Shown one piece after another: positions 23,217 through 35,399 of a stretch of 64,000 nt of DNA. The position numbers and the translations under genes were made by a program. Below the pieces are notes generated by a model that was given only the letters and a program-made list of their open reading frames with translations, was not told where the DNA came from and made no database searches. Source of the stretch: Paramacrobiotus metropolitanus (taxonomy: Eukaryota; Tardigrada; Eutardigrada; Parachela; Macrobiotidae); contig NW_026570233.1 in NCBI RefSeq assembly GCF_019649055.1, forward strand, positions 806,001-870,000. Direction: 5' to 3'. Position 1 is the stretch's first letter. Every line of letters starts with the position of its first letter.

Positions 23217-26200
23217 ATGCCTCCACCGTTGCCGCGTCCGCGTTATCTGCGAGATTACAGCGTCCAGTCCCGTGACGTCCCTATCTACGGGCGCTACATC
23301 ATCCTTCCAGCGCGTCTCCACGCCGACGAAGACGCCCGCCGCCTGGCGCAGGCCTTCGTCGAGCGCCTCATTGATCGCGACGGCGTGCGCGATGATCCCC
23401 TGGAGCCACATTCCGCGTGTGCGCCCTTCTCCTGTTTGGAGCTGTACGATCTGCACGGGGGGATGCGCGACGTGATCTGGTGCATCATGCTCAGTTTCGC
23501 CAGTGCCAACTACGCTGCGACCGTCGTTCGCAGTGGCGGAGATGGGCAGTGCGCTTCGACGCACCAGGAGCAGGCCGCCAAGAACCCGCGACGCAAACGG
23601 CAGTTTATCCATGCCTCGTCGAGTCCGGACAGCGCGCGTGCCTTTCTCGAGGCGCTGCAGACCGTGCGACGGGAGCTGGAGGTGCCCGCATGGAAGAATG
23701 TGAAGGTGGCAGCGCTCCTCGAACCCGGGAATCTCTGCATCAACAACCAGGTGAGAAACAGTCAACCGTGAATATTAGGCAGAACACTAACAGTTAATAA
23801 AATGATGATTATAATATGTGTTATCGAGTAATTCATGATTAAACCTTTAGCTATTTAATAGCTTTTTATTTTTATCGCATTGTTTTGGATTTGTTGCTGT
23901 TTTGTTTCGGGGCTCGGGCACTGGAGCGTCGTCATAAAAATGGTTAAATCGTACTGTAGTAATTTATCAGTTTTGCATTTTTCGTTTTGATTGTGGGTTT
24001 TAATTCGAAACTTTCGTGTGAATTTTTTCGTCGTTGCTTTAAAAGATCTGCTTTGATCGTGATTTTTGGAGATTGGTTTTTCGCGCTTTGGAATTTTCCT
24101 GAATGTTTCTATCCAGTTTTCTCTCTGAAAATTTTCAGTGCACTTTATATTAGTTTTGCTCTGTCGACTGTCCTTATATTTGATTAATCCAGAATTTTCT
24201 TATTTATCATTCAGGAAAATTTGCAGTAGATAAACAGCAGTATAACAAAATCCTGATTAGAAAAAAGAAGTTGTTTGTTGATCCGGTCTATCCAACGCAT
24301 TTCTCTAGAAATTGACAACATTAATATTTAAAAGGCACTAGGCAATACTCATCAGAATAACAAAAAATGCAAACGCAGGTACTTCGGTGTTGAAATTCGA
24401 ACATTAAAAAAATAAACAAACATAGTAGTTATTTGCGCATTTTCTTTGATCGTATTTTCAGATTTTACGAACTTTTCCTGGCTCCATCCCCGAGCGCAGC
24501 TTATCCTGCCGCTCCCTGCTGACCACGGCCTCCTGCCGCTTCAAGGACGCTCTGGACAGCTCGCCTCTCACCACCCCACCCTCACCCCCCGACGACATCG
24601 AGGAGCTGATCAACCATTCCCGCTCGGCCTCCCGCTGCCCCTACTACGCCCTCAACGCCCACACCCCCGACGCCGACATCGTCTTCACCACGTACGCCGC
24701 CCTGACGGAGATCGTGGGGGAGATGCGGTTGCCCGGGGAGACTCTGCCGTTGGGACCGCACACGGTCCTGCTGTGCGATGATGCCTTCGCGATGGACAAG
24801 GCGCTGTCGACGGCGTACAAATGGACGCTGTTGCCGCGCGGTCTACGGCTGGTGGGGGATTATGTGCGGGAGCGGGAGGCGTTGCGCTATGCGGCGGAGG
24901 CGACGCCGGGGATCAAGCAGTACGAACGGGCGCCGGAGCAGATGCAGCACTTTGCCCGGTTCATTGAGGCGGTACGTAGCGCTGATTTACTGCCCCCGAT
25001 CAAGGTCGTTGTAAATGTTTAACTAGCTACCTGCGTTTGGATTATTGGAGTTTTGCGTAATACTTTTTTTGCGCTTTTGATGCATTTAGAAAGTTTCTGC
25101 GGATTTTTTGTTTTCTAGATTTATTGCCTGTCGCGTTAAAAATAAGGCTGTGAGCTTTTAATCGGGATTTAGGACTTATCACTTTTAGAAAGTTATGAAC
25201 TGCGGTTTTAAAGTAGAATTATGAGTGTTTTTGATCCTCATTCTAGTGATTACTCAGTAGTATTTTTGATCCTCCTCATTTTCTTAGTGTTTTTGATTCT
25301 CATTTTGTTGTTGATCCTCATGAAATTTTTAAATGCTTATAAATCAGTTGACTACCGTTTTAAAAAGTCAAGCCGTATTTTGGTGTCACTAGTCAGTAGT
25401 AGCTACTCGAATTTTTATAGCCGGTACAGTTCGTTTTTTCATTTTTAATTTACATTTTCGGTTTCCGTCGAGCCAGCTGCACTTCTGCATTTAATCGTAA
25501 ATACTCTACGAGTAGTTTTAGATTACCTAGCTATGAGTGTGGAATCGATTTTTATTGACGAAACTTTTTGCAAATGGTTATTTGTTTTAGTTGTTTGCGC
25601 TTTATCCGTGCTATTGCTCACGAAAAAATAATTAACATGTCTTCGTTGCAGTGCATTGAGTTGGCCTGCAACACGGAGCCCATCGTCGCGCAGTTCGCCT
25701 ACCTGTCCACCTTCATCCGTCGTTGTGGTCTGCGCCAGTTCACCCCCGGCACCCTGCACTCCCTGATCATGTCCACCGCCTACGACATGCTATTCGGTAA
25801 CCTCCTGCGTCCGTTCATTATCCGTGCCGCCCTTCCTTCCCTAGCCCAACTGCTGCGCTTCGTCACCCTCCTGGACAGCCACGACATCTGGCGCTTCTTC
25901 TTGAACCCCAACCAGAAGCTCAATCCCTTCCGCGTCCTCTTCCGCCCTGATACCCAACGGTATCCGCTGTGCCGCTTCCCGGGCATTCAGCAGGGGGCGG
26001 GCGGGCATCGTCTGCGCAGCGTGGTGGATCCCGCCTTCCAGAATGGGCGGAATCAGTGGAAGGCGAAGAAGGAGGTCGCCCGGACGAGTGATCGGGAGTT
26101 GAGCCGGAAGATGGATTTGGTGGGGTTTTCGTGGGTGCCGGCGGCGGAGACACTGCACCGGTGGAAGGTCGGGCGCATGGTGGTGTACGGGACGATGACG

Positions 26201-28531
26201 CCGGTGTCCCTGGGGGCGCCGCTGATGCCTGTCTTCCGGTTGGTGAGACTGAAACATTACATGCACGGATCAATACACTAATTTGGTCTATTGCTGTTGT
26301 TCAGCTTGAATTTTTTGCCGATTGGCCGAAAATCGATACATACATAATAAATATATACATTCATGTACTGTATATAATTTTATTTATCTGATTTTTTTGT
26401 GCGTATCCCACCTGCTCACAATATTTATTTCTGTTTATTTCAACTAATCAATTAATTTTATTATTTCTTTCATTTATCTGAAACTAGGGAATCATGTCGT
26501 CAAATTTTTTTATGAATGCATCCAATTTAAGGAACTGTTACTGTAAGTGCTTTTTTGAATTTTGTGTTTGTTTTCCTTCCCTGTAGTTTTAAATTCTGAA
26601 GTTATAGCGGCGGCTTGGATTTAGTATCGGAACCTCTTGAAAGTATGTTGAATCACCAGTTTCAGTCCTTTGGCTGGGTTTAAAAAGGAATATGCGGGTA
26701 CTACGCTAGCGAATTTTTACCATGAGTTAAACCGATCTGAATTAACTCTTCCATTCTGTTCGGTGCATTTTCCCTGTCATTTACAAATTTACGGTTGTTT
26801 TTATCTAATTTACGGTTGTTTTTTATTATTTGTATAAATTTCTTTTCTCATGGGGGCTGAAATTTTCAACTGCACTTCTTGCTGACAGACTGAAGCCGAT
26901 GAGTCCCGATGATCCCACATTATGCTGTCGCTTCCTGGACCACGGCCCACCCCCGACCAGTCTCCTGCTGAAATGCGCCCAAGAGCAGCGCGACAACGTG
27001 GAGTACCGCCGCGTCCTGGGCACGATGATCAGCAACATCCTGACCGTCATCCCACAGCCCTACTGCGTGGCGGTTATCTTCCCCACCAGCGGCTTCTTGG
27101 AGGAGTGCATGGTGACGTGGAGTACGTCGCCGTGTGGGGAGGGGCGGTTTCTGCTGGAGCGTGGGGTCACGACGGTGCAGGCGGACTTTCAGCACTTCAT
27201 CCGGGCGTGTGCTCGTCCGGATGGTCTGGAGCCAGGGAACGGTCGTGGTCATCGGCATGCGGCGGTGATGGAGGACTGCAAGCCGGTGGTGCTCGTGGCC
27301 CGCAGCAGCGCGGTAGATGGACTGCAGTTCCGCATTGGACAGAATCGACCGGTTTCAGTGGTGGTGGTTGTGGGGATGGCGTTTGCATATGCTGATGATC
27401 CCGCCGTCAAGGTATATACAGAAAGCCTGCCGAAAATTCGAAATAAAAATGTTCCGCAAATAATAAATCGGTTATGAATTATTTAAAGTTTAATTTTAAT
27501 TTAAGGAAGTTAGTTACAGTTTTGAGCAGTTAACGCTTTTTAAAAATGAGGGCAAATTTAGAAATAAACAACGAAAAAAAATAGCAAATTTTGAAATAGA
27601 CACCGAAAAAAAATTTGGATTTTTTACCGGCTAAGAAAAATTTCACAAAAATTATACTTTCCCGCTTCCAGTGACTTTTCCATGTTTTGTTGTTGTTTTC
27701 GCCAGCGTCGCGGTCATGATTAAGATGCATCTTCTGCCAGTTTGTTATATTCTGAATTTTGAAGCCATGCATGAAATTCAGTAATTTACTGATTTTAAAT
27801 ACAAGCTAAAAATCACTGGTGTCTTACAGAGTAAACAAGGTTTTTTCGACAACGTCTTCGGTAAAAAATGGGGCAAGGGGAAGAGCTACTACTTCCAGGA
27901 GGCCGTCTACCAGACCCTCCGTCCCTTCCTGGCCGCCAGCGGATGCACCGCCTCGCCCCTCGCCGGCGTGACACCCCACCGGCTCCTCCTCCTTCTAGAC
28001 ACGCGTCTCCGCCAGCAGAAATCATACCCATTGGCCGTGGACCGTAGTCTCAAACAGTCCACCGAGGACTACACCACCATCCTCCAGACGACCATCCCCG
28101 CCTTCCTCCGCGCGGCCCTGCATCGCGCCCCCCTCCCGACCATCCTCCAGACCACCCTCCCCGCCCGGCTGGCCGTGGATCCCCGTCTGAACCGGTATCT
28201 GCGCACCCGGTATCCCGTGAACTGGTGTGGGAAGAGGGCCTGGTGCGGCACGACGCTGGAGAAGGCGGCGTGGTGGCGCGGCGTCCTGGAGGGGATGGAG
28301 CGGGCGGTGGCGGTGTATGAGGGTGATGGGGATGTGGAAGCAGTGGCGCGGTCGATCCTGGAGGCCCTGGAGATGGAACCACGGGAATTGCATTTGCTGC
28401 GGGTGCGGAGTGAGTGTCTGCCGTGGTTGGCGGGGATCGTGCGGTTTATCTTGGATCCGGCCAAACAGGACGAGTGGGCGCGGGCGCTTAACGCGTGGAA
28501 GGCGGCCATGGAAGCGAAAGCTAGAGCGTAG
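23217..28531 (+). CDS. RTEL1/FANCJ-like Rad3-family helicase homologue, catalytic motifs lost
   Basis: Five exons, 23217-23750, 24462-24971, 25652-26242, about 26896-27411 and 27830-28531; all introns are phase 0; about 950 residues. The exon 4 acceptor is the least sure. The protein follows the XPD/FANCJ/RTEL1 order throughout. The iron-sulfur cysteines are all present: C174 (NLCINN), C194, C203 and C237 (DIEELI then RCPYY). ADIVFTTYAAL, YGTMTP (527-532), VAVIFPTSGFLEE, SAVDGLQF and LLLLLDTRL (near 768) match their family counterparts. The ATP-handling motifs do not: Walker A reads SGGDGQC (106-112) where PTGTGKT is expected, the DEAH box reads DDAF (284-287), and motif VI (QxxGRxxR) is gone (QTLRPFLAASG, near 745-755). 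The fold should stand but ATP-driven unwinding should not. A DNA-binding, scaffold or regulatory role is inference. AATAAA lies at 28664. Confidence 0.8.
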
Positions 28532-30365
28532 GTGCCTCGTAACGTGTACAAATGGAAAGTTTTTGAAGAAATTAGTTTATTGTTGTGTAAGTTGAATCCA
28601 GTCATTCCAGTGTAAGAAATAATTAATAAGCGTTTTATTCGATATATTGCACGATAAAAAAGGAATAAAGAATCCTGGTAAGTCACTTAAAATAGCTGGG
28701 AGGTGATTACAATGTGTAAGTCCAAGGTGGAACTTAACGCAAGGAACAGCGTAAAGCGGTAAAATAGAAAGAAATAGAATTATACTAGATTAAAACATAT
28801 GATCTTTTTATTAGTTAGCCCATAGAAAAATTTCCTGGCAATCTGGTTACGCGTGGCATAACATCGGTGCATGTTGTGTATTTTTAGATTGCCTGCGCCA
28901 GCGGCCACCTGTGGCGATATGCGCGTGTAGTAGTGGCAGACTGGCAGGTGTACCGACACGGGCTGCGATTCGTAGTGACTCGTTGGACGCTGATTCAGTA
29001 GCGCGCAGCTGATCCTCGCTTCCTCCACCGTCTGGATCTCGCGTTGATGCATACGGTTCTTGAGTGATATTGTAGCGGATGTTGTGTGATCGGTTGTTCT
29101 CGGTTGCTGTTTTCATTGTTTTGACCGGTTTGCCATGAGCGCAGCATGCTGTACTGCACTACGGATTCGGTAATTCACGTTCTAATCTCACTTCTGGCTG
29201 ACGGTTCTGTCTGTTTTACCTGTACGCCTCACAAAATAGTAAACTGAGTTGGTGATCCTGCATCTTCCTGACTGTGGCATCTGGTTTTGCATTTCGTTGC
29301 ATGCATGTATTTTCGATTAACTATCGCGTAATTGCAACCTTACTCTAACTAGATTGTCACAACCTTCGTCGACTTGCTGCAATTCCGATTGCGGCTTCGC
29401 TGCTGCGGACTTAGCTTTTTTTTCAACAAAATTTTCTATGTTTGATATAAGTTTTTTTCGAATCTCGCCACTTATCGGTACGAGCTTTAGAATGTTTTAA
29501 TTTATCCACGAAATTCTGCTAGAATGAATTTCTTAAATTAATACTAGTACTGCTGATTCGAATTTCTGCTGTTTTGTGTGCTGAACCGCGATTGCACTGC
29601 AAGTATATTCATTCGGACCATTAAACGGCGAAATTTTTGTTAAAACTTACTTTTTACTAAGTTGTTTGACAAAATAGAAGATGAAGTAGAGAGCTAACAA
29701 AATGCTGCTAACTAAATATGTTTTTGGCCGTACGCATAGGGTATAGACCAATGGTAAAACGGCCAATGTCAAAACGCCGGCGGAAATTTTGTGTGGTCAA
29801 AATGCCAGCGGAATTTCTTGCACGTGCATTTTTTTACGGAAAACATAAATCGATAAAAAACCGATTTATTATTAAAGCGATTACAAGTACAAACACGAAA
29901 TACAAAAAGCACTTACGAGCTTAACACACTATGAACTCGGTATTCGTCTCTAAACAAAACTATACTACTGTTAGTTCTCAACCACGCTTCAGCGTTCGGC
30001 AGACAAACAGTCAACAATAACAAACAAGAACGAAAGTTAAAACAAGCTGCAGAATTGTACGAGCATCGACTGCGCAGTGGAATACCAGTCAGCTAAACAT
30101 AATAATTATTCCCGTACAATCAAATGTACATCAATGTACGCATAGTCCTTTACTGTAGTGGTTGAAACGTTGGGTATTTTCGGCACAGCTTTAAAGCGAA
30201 CCGAACTGGTAAATTTCATGGGCCTATTTTATTATTAGACTTTTGATATTATAAGTGGTTGTTACTTACAGTATTGTTGTTACTTACTTGTTGTTACTTA
30301 TTGTTGATTTTATTTGCAGCAGTAGCACAACACCAGATAAAGCGGACCAGAGTACACGATACACA
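28532..30365. other. Intergenic between two converging genes
   Basis: It holds AATAAA at 28664 for the helicase homologue. On the minus strand, AATAAAA read from about 30226-30232 lies some 135 bases past the lipocalin stop. A GC-richer patch at 28847-29116 is open on the minus strand in two frames (for example RDPDGGGSEDQLRATESAS), but it has no splice, signal or family support, so I do not call it a gene. Confidence 0.35.
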
Positions 30366-32718
30366 CTAGTCCCAGCCTATCGTAAATATATCGTTCAGCA
30401 CTGTTCGATAAGCCGCCATGTAATGTTTGAAAGTGTCTGGATATGTACCAAGAGAACAGCTATAGAGTCTGTTATCCCAATTGTACTTGGCGAACTTCCC
30501 GACATCCAGACAATACGGCTTGAGAACGCTGTTGACAGCCTTATCTATGGAATCTTTTTCAGACTTGTTGAGTTGGTAGGGTCTAATTCTCGTATAGACG
30601 TAAATATGGGTGCTGGCACAATTACCCGATGTGCGGTTGTGTCGGGCGCACCAGAAAAATATGATGTACGTCTTGTAATCAACTGACCAGACAACGGAGC
30701 GATCATATCCTAGAAAGAGAAATAGGGCGATTTACACGATGAAACTTTGTTTAATAAGCAGATAGGTAGATTCAATTATAATGTTACTTACGAACTGTTA
30801 TTATGCGTAAGCTCAAATACAGACTGCTAAAAGTAAGCTATTCGTACCGTCGCGAACGAACTCCTTTTTGTCGGTATATTCCACGTATGGTCCAAACTGC
30901 TGAAGGTCGTTGGTAAAGTGCGCTACTTCCAGCACGAAAGAACAGGAGCTGTTGCGGTTATTTGTAGCGTATTTGACCTTTTCGATATAAATTACTGTCG
31001 CCGGCTTGGGTTGTTTTGGATCAATTGGATCAACAGTGTAGCCTCCTTGCATATAGTAATAATGTTCTGCATTCCATTCGGAAGCGTTGTGATGGGTGCG
31101 ATTGTCGGTATTATACGCCAGGTATCCGAACCATTGAGTGTCTACAAGCTATACATGCAAAAGAAATTATGGAACATGGTCCGAACTCCGAAGTGAAAGC
31201 CGCATATACAAAAGCTGAAACAGTTAAACTACAGAGTACAAACTCGAGTCAGAATCAAAACCAAATTAGCGGGATACCTTTCAAAATGAAAAAATTAATA
31301 GGATTTGACGATTTTAAAATCCGTTGTACAATTTCGGAAATATGATGTGAACATAATTATTATGTATTTCAGAATGTTCTACAAGTACTGGAGCTGATCG
31401 GTGAGTGCCCGAAAAGGCTCTTAAGAGAAAGCCCGCGCTTTCCTGTTATCTGTTTCATGGCTTGCAAAATTTGCAGGAGTTATAACATTTAATTTAGTAG
31501 GTAAATGTATAAAACTATGTATTTCCATGTAAAGCAACACGGAGAAATGTATATGGTGAGTGTTCGGTTAATTCGCTGGTTCGTGCAGTGAAAATGTTCG
31601 TTTCACTGTCAAAATTTGGCAATGTCGAAGTTAGAGCCCCCAAACAGTAACAAATTTTTGTACGGCTACGTACGGTTACGGCAGAAATAACTGGATTGAC
31701 CGTACGGTATACCGTATACGGCAGTACCGTATACGGCAAGCCCATTGTAAAACCGTGTTTTTGGCTTACGGTTACGTACGGCACTTTCGTTACAGTACCA
31801 ATTTTCACTACGGTTACGTACTGTTGTGCCGTACAGTATGCCGTATACGGCAGTACAGTATACTGTTTGGGGGCTCTAGTCGAAGTACAATATCACTCTA
31901 ATAATAGTAAATCACCGCACATTGACTTGAAGATAGGGCAGCTAGTAGAAATCCTTGGAAAAATATTTTTATGGGTAATTTTCCAGTGGGCGTTGCTAAA
32001 TGATAATATTTTTAAAATTTTCGTACCTTTAATAAGTAGCATGTCATAAGTACAATGTCATACAAACGTAGTACTAGAAACATTTATGACAGAAACACTT
32101 CCTCAATGCTATCCTGATCGGGAATTGTACCAGTTAAACAGATCGCATTCCCCCGTTGTATCTGTATAGAGAGTCGCTGTCTAAAAAACTCCGTCTAAAA
32201 AATGATAATATGGATGCTAAGATGACATTATCCCAGCTTAGCTATCGAAATAGATAAATTAGCAACTACATTAGCTTAATAATTAAGGTTATGTACTGCA
32301 CACGCATGTAAAGATTGTTACTCACTTATCTCTATTTTAATTACTTATCTAAATTTACTTAAAAAAGTTAATTATACAGGCATTTATTTAACGATTTACG
32401 TATGGATTGTACATTACATTCACGATACATACGTGTTTAAGATTGTACGTAGCGTTAGTGCGCGGAATGACATTGGGGATCGGCAAGCACTGGCCACTTC
32501 CGGTGCTGTTTCCAGGACTTGTAATATTAGTCGTACTTCCAGCTGCATTAGTCGTATGATAAATACTTGCGAGTAGAATGCCTGAAAGCCAACGACCATA
32601 GCACAGATAAAGTCCATGAATAATCCTTGCATAATCCTTGCACGGGTTTGTATTAGAGCTATGCACAATCTAAACGACACTTACCAACACAAACAAATCT
32701 GGTATGCCAGCGCCGCAT
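30366..32718 (-). CDS. Secreted lipocalin (apolipoprotein D-like)
   Basis: Four minus-strand exons, 32718-32685, 32581-32433, 31148-30848 and 30709-30366, with phases 1, 0 and 1 agreeing, give 275 residues. Residues 1 to about 24 are a signal peptide (ILLASIYHTTNA). Before the barrel come GQCLPIPNV (Cys43), then TQWFGYLAYN where lipocalins have the GxW motif of strand A; here Gly is replaced by Thr or Asp. YDRSVVWSVDYKTYIIFFWC matches the strand G-H region, VYTRIRP the strand after it, and the helix plus end (IDKAVNSVLKPYCLDVGKF, then LYSC) match the family's C-terminal helix and its cysteines. Lipocalins carry small hydrophobic ligands in extracellular fluid. N-glycosylation sites are frequent near the N-terminus. 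A tail of about 30 residues follows the last expected cysteine. Intron 2 (1,284 bases) carries a MITE. Confidence 0.82.
31624..31886. mobile_element. MITE, 247 bp, perfect 18-bp ends and perfect 8-bp target duplication
   Basis: Element 31632-31878, inside intron 2 of the lipocalin gene. The ends are perfect inverted repeats, TAGAGCCCCCAAACAGTA. GTCGAAGT flanks both sides (31624-31631 and 31879-31886). The 8-bp duplication points to the hAT superfamily. The interior is packed with palindromic words such as CGTACGGTTACG, ACCGTACGGT and GTATACGGCAGTAC. It has no coding capacity. The undamaged ends suggest a recent insertion. Confidence 0.9.
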
Positions 32719-33769
32719 TTTGTTTCCTTGCGGTTGCACTAAAGGTCAAACCACAAAAAGCAGATTTTGCAAGGTAAGATTAAACATACTAATACTAATG
32801 CACGTTTTAGGGAATTAGCTTGGCGCTATGCTGCTGCGATCGAAAAATAGAGGTGGTTGTTGATTATTCTATGTAGACGTAGTCGCTTTATATACGTAGC
32901 CTTACGTGCCGATATTTTACAAATGACATTGGATATTTATTCAAAAATTATTCGATTCACTCCCGCACAATCAGAGTACCTGTATTTTAAGTGGAGGTAA
33001 ATCGCCGTTGGGATGTTTAGATCTAATTGTCCGTGCCTCAAGGTGAATTCAAGGAGCTTTTGCAAACAAAGGAACGACTGGAATAATTACGGTTAAACAG
33101 TCGCATTTGCTGGAATACCTATAATCGCGGGTTGAACGTAACTAGTACCTATGCCGGAATACAACGTATTGTTTCCTGTGACAGTTAGAGATTAATAGTT
33201 CATTGGTACATTGATCCCAGTTGGTGTCCACTTCGGCTAACTTCTTGCTCAAAATCCTTAGTCGCATATTTAACACTGAAGGATAAAATCTGCGAAACAG
33301 GTTTGCACTAGTTCGTTGCAGCGCTTTATATTTCAGTTGTTTGACAGATAAATATGTGCATAAATAAATGCATTAATACAACATATTCGCGTGTCATTCT
33401 CATGCTTGAAAACTGAAGTACGTCATCGTTTCCTTGATGGTTTTGCATCGAAATTAATTTTATTCAGTAAATACTGCACACTAGTACTCTAAAAAGCGCG
33501 CGCGTAGTAGTTCTTACAGTTGCTAGCTCGTTACAGCAAGATGAAAATGAATTAACCGGTTAGCACCGTCTCTACCCTACGAGTAGGAGTTTATAGAGCA
33601 AATTTATTTCTTGCCGCACAAGGAATGTGAGTGTGAGTGTGACGACGAATGACGCCACTGCTCCCATCAGCTTTCTTCCATCCTGATCCTGTGTTACATA
33701 GTACTGCCGGTATTCTCAGCTAATCTCCCTTGCTCTGCAATGACTGATGCATGCTTTTTCCTTATTAGA
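32719..33769. other. Intergenic, no gene seen
   Basis: AT-rich upstream region of the lipocalin gene. I see no gene, transposon or RNA gene. Confidence 0.35.
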
Positions 33770-35160
33770 CAACCTCCTCCGCTCCGTGGCCGAGATCCTC
33801 CAGATGTACGTACACCGAAGAGAGCACAAGCCAGGTCAGACCGGACGACGTCCAAGTGACCTTGGTCAGTATGGACACCGGGCGGGTCCAAGCTCTATCG
33901 CCGCAGAGCGGGATGACGCGGGTCACCGAGCTGCACGTGTCGACCATGGTCGTTGTGTGTCGATCCGGACCGGAAGCCCACTCTGAGCATGATGCCCATC
34001 CACCAGCTGCTAACGGCGTCAGCGCCAGATGCTAACAGCAGAATGTCCTGGATGCACGGCTGACGGCCTTTACCAAAGTGTGTCATTAGTTTCGGGAGCT
34101 GCCCTCGCTGAATCTGTTTCCAGTAGACCCTACTATGGCTCCACTGGCCGATGCACAGGCAACTGCGGATTAAACTGTTCTTTGCGTGGATCGCGGTCAA
34201 TCCCAAGGCACACTCATCGTCCATGAATTCAATGCTGGCTGAGCGGGACGATTCGCTGGCAAATAAGAACGGGTAAATAATACAAAAGATTAAGTTCACC
34301 AAAGTTCCAGGCACTACTGTTATTTCTATGATCTGTCTTGGGCCACATATTATATCTGAGGCAGAGAAAACTTTAAACTGTCGACGATTGTCTCACGATA
34401 CCACCTTGTAGTTCCGAATGTACTGTAGAAGGGGAAAAAAACAGTCATTCGAACCGCTTCCGAGCCTCCGGCTGGACTGGTGTCGGCAACCTGGCTGTGT
34501 GTGACGTTTTGGCTGAACATGGCGTTCATGTACCGCACCAGATGTACCTATTCTATATGAACTTTTTGTCTCCTTTTATTACGACTCATCATTACACGGC
34601 TTAGCGGCTATAACCGGACACTGCTGCTTTAAAACTGAATTAGGGAATAAAACCAAAACATCTAATACGATAAGTACTGTCTTTAACATTATCAAGCGGT
34701 TTAGGCGTGGCAAAGTGCTCAAAATGGCCGCCCCATTATCACGAACAATGGCAATGCTGAAGCGCTAGTTTCACAAATGAACCTTAATAACGCGCTTCTC
34801 CCCCTTTCTTGAAAACTGTACAATCTAAAAACGTGAAACGTTCCTTCGTCGACTCTCCAAATTAAACACCCCAAGACTTTCGCACACAACAGAACAGGAG
34901 GAGTACGGCGGCTGCAGGTCGAAATGGAAGTGATCCCGTTTTTGAGATTTGAACCATGCAAGGTGGTCACAGTTATAATTATGACCTCTCGGATTTAGAA
35001 CATCGGTATCGCAACTACTGAACTCTATAGAGTGAGCTATAGGCTCGATAGGCTATCCGCTTCCCTGTTTCAGTTGGTTCTTTTTCCGCGACTCCTCTAA
35101 CGACAGACTGGAGCGTTAAATTCGGCCCTGGTCAAAGACGTACGCCGTTCTTCAGTAAAA
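33770..35160 (+). pseudogene. Decayed copy of exons 12-13 of the DSL-domain gene
   Basis: 33770-34275 matches 54505-54990 of the large ligand-like gene. The first part shares 27 identical bases in a row (starting CTCCTCCGCTCCGTGGCC), and similarity continues to GGGACGATTCG near the end of that exon. 35005-35160 matches 55103-55225, the next exon (shared CTAACGACA then CTGGAGCGT). The frame is broken many times by indels, and no long open frame remains. The intron equivalent is expanded from about 100 to about 730 bases, so the copy arose at DNA level rather than from spliced mRNA. Same orientation as the parent. Confidence 0.8.
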
Positions 35161-35399
35161 GTGCACTCATTCTGTCGCAAGTATAGATACTGTCTGTATA
35201 TAGGGAAACTGCTGAATTGACACATCGGATAACACACTGCGAAGTGCAAAACCGACTTAAAACAATTTTAAAAATACAATAAATAAGTAAAAGTTTCAAA
35301 CTCGATAAAAATTTTCTAAAAAATTGGATGAAAGTGGAGATTGGAAATATCTGTGGTCACGTTGTTAACAGTGAACAAATAAACCATGCAGTGGCGTGA

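Noticed and set aside
28847-29116. GC-rich minus-strand frame of 89 residues
   Set aside because: Two overlapping frames are equally open, with no signal peptide, motif, splice context or promoter to choose one.
30255-30686. A 143-residue plus-strand open frame starting with a hydrophobic segment
   Set aside because: It lies exactly opposite the last exon of the lipocalin, which has family motifs and phase-matched splice sites; the plus-strand frame has neither.
34950-35040. Short palindromic stretch that looked like a structured RNA
   Set aside because: It is explained in part by the decayed copy of DSL-gene exon 13 starting near 35005.
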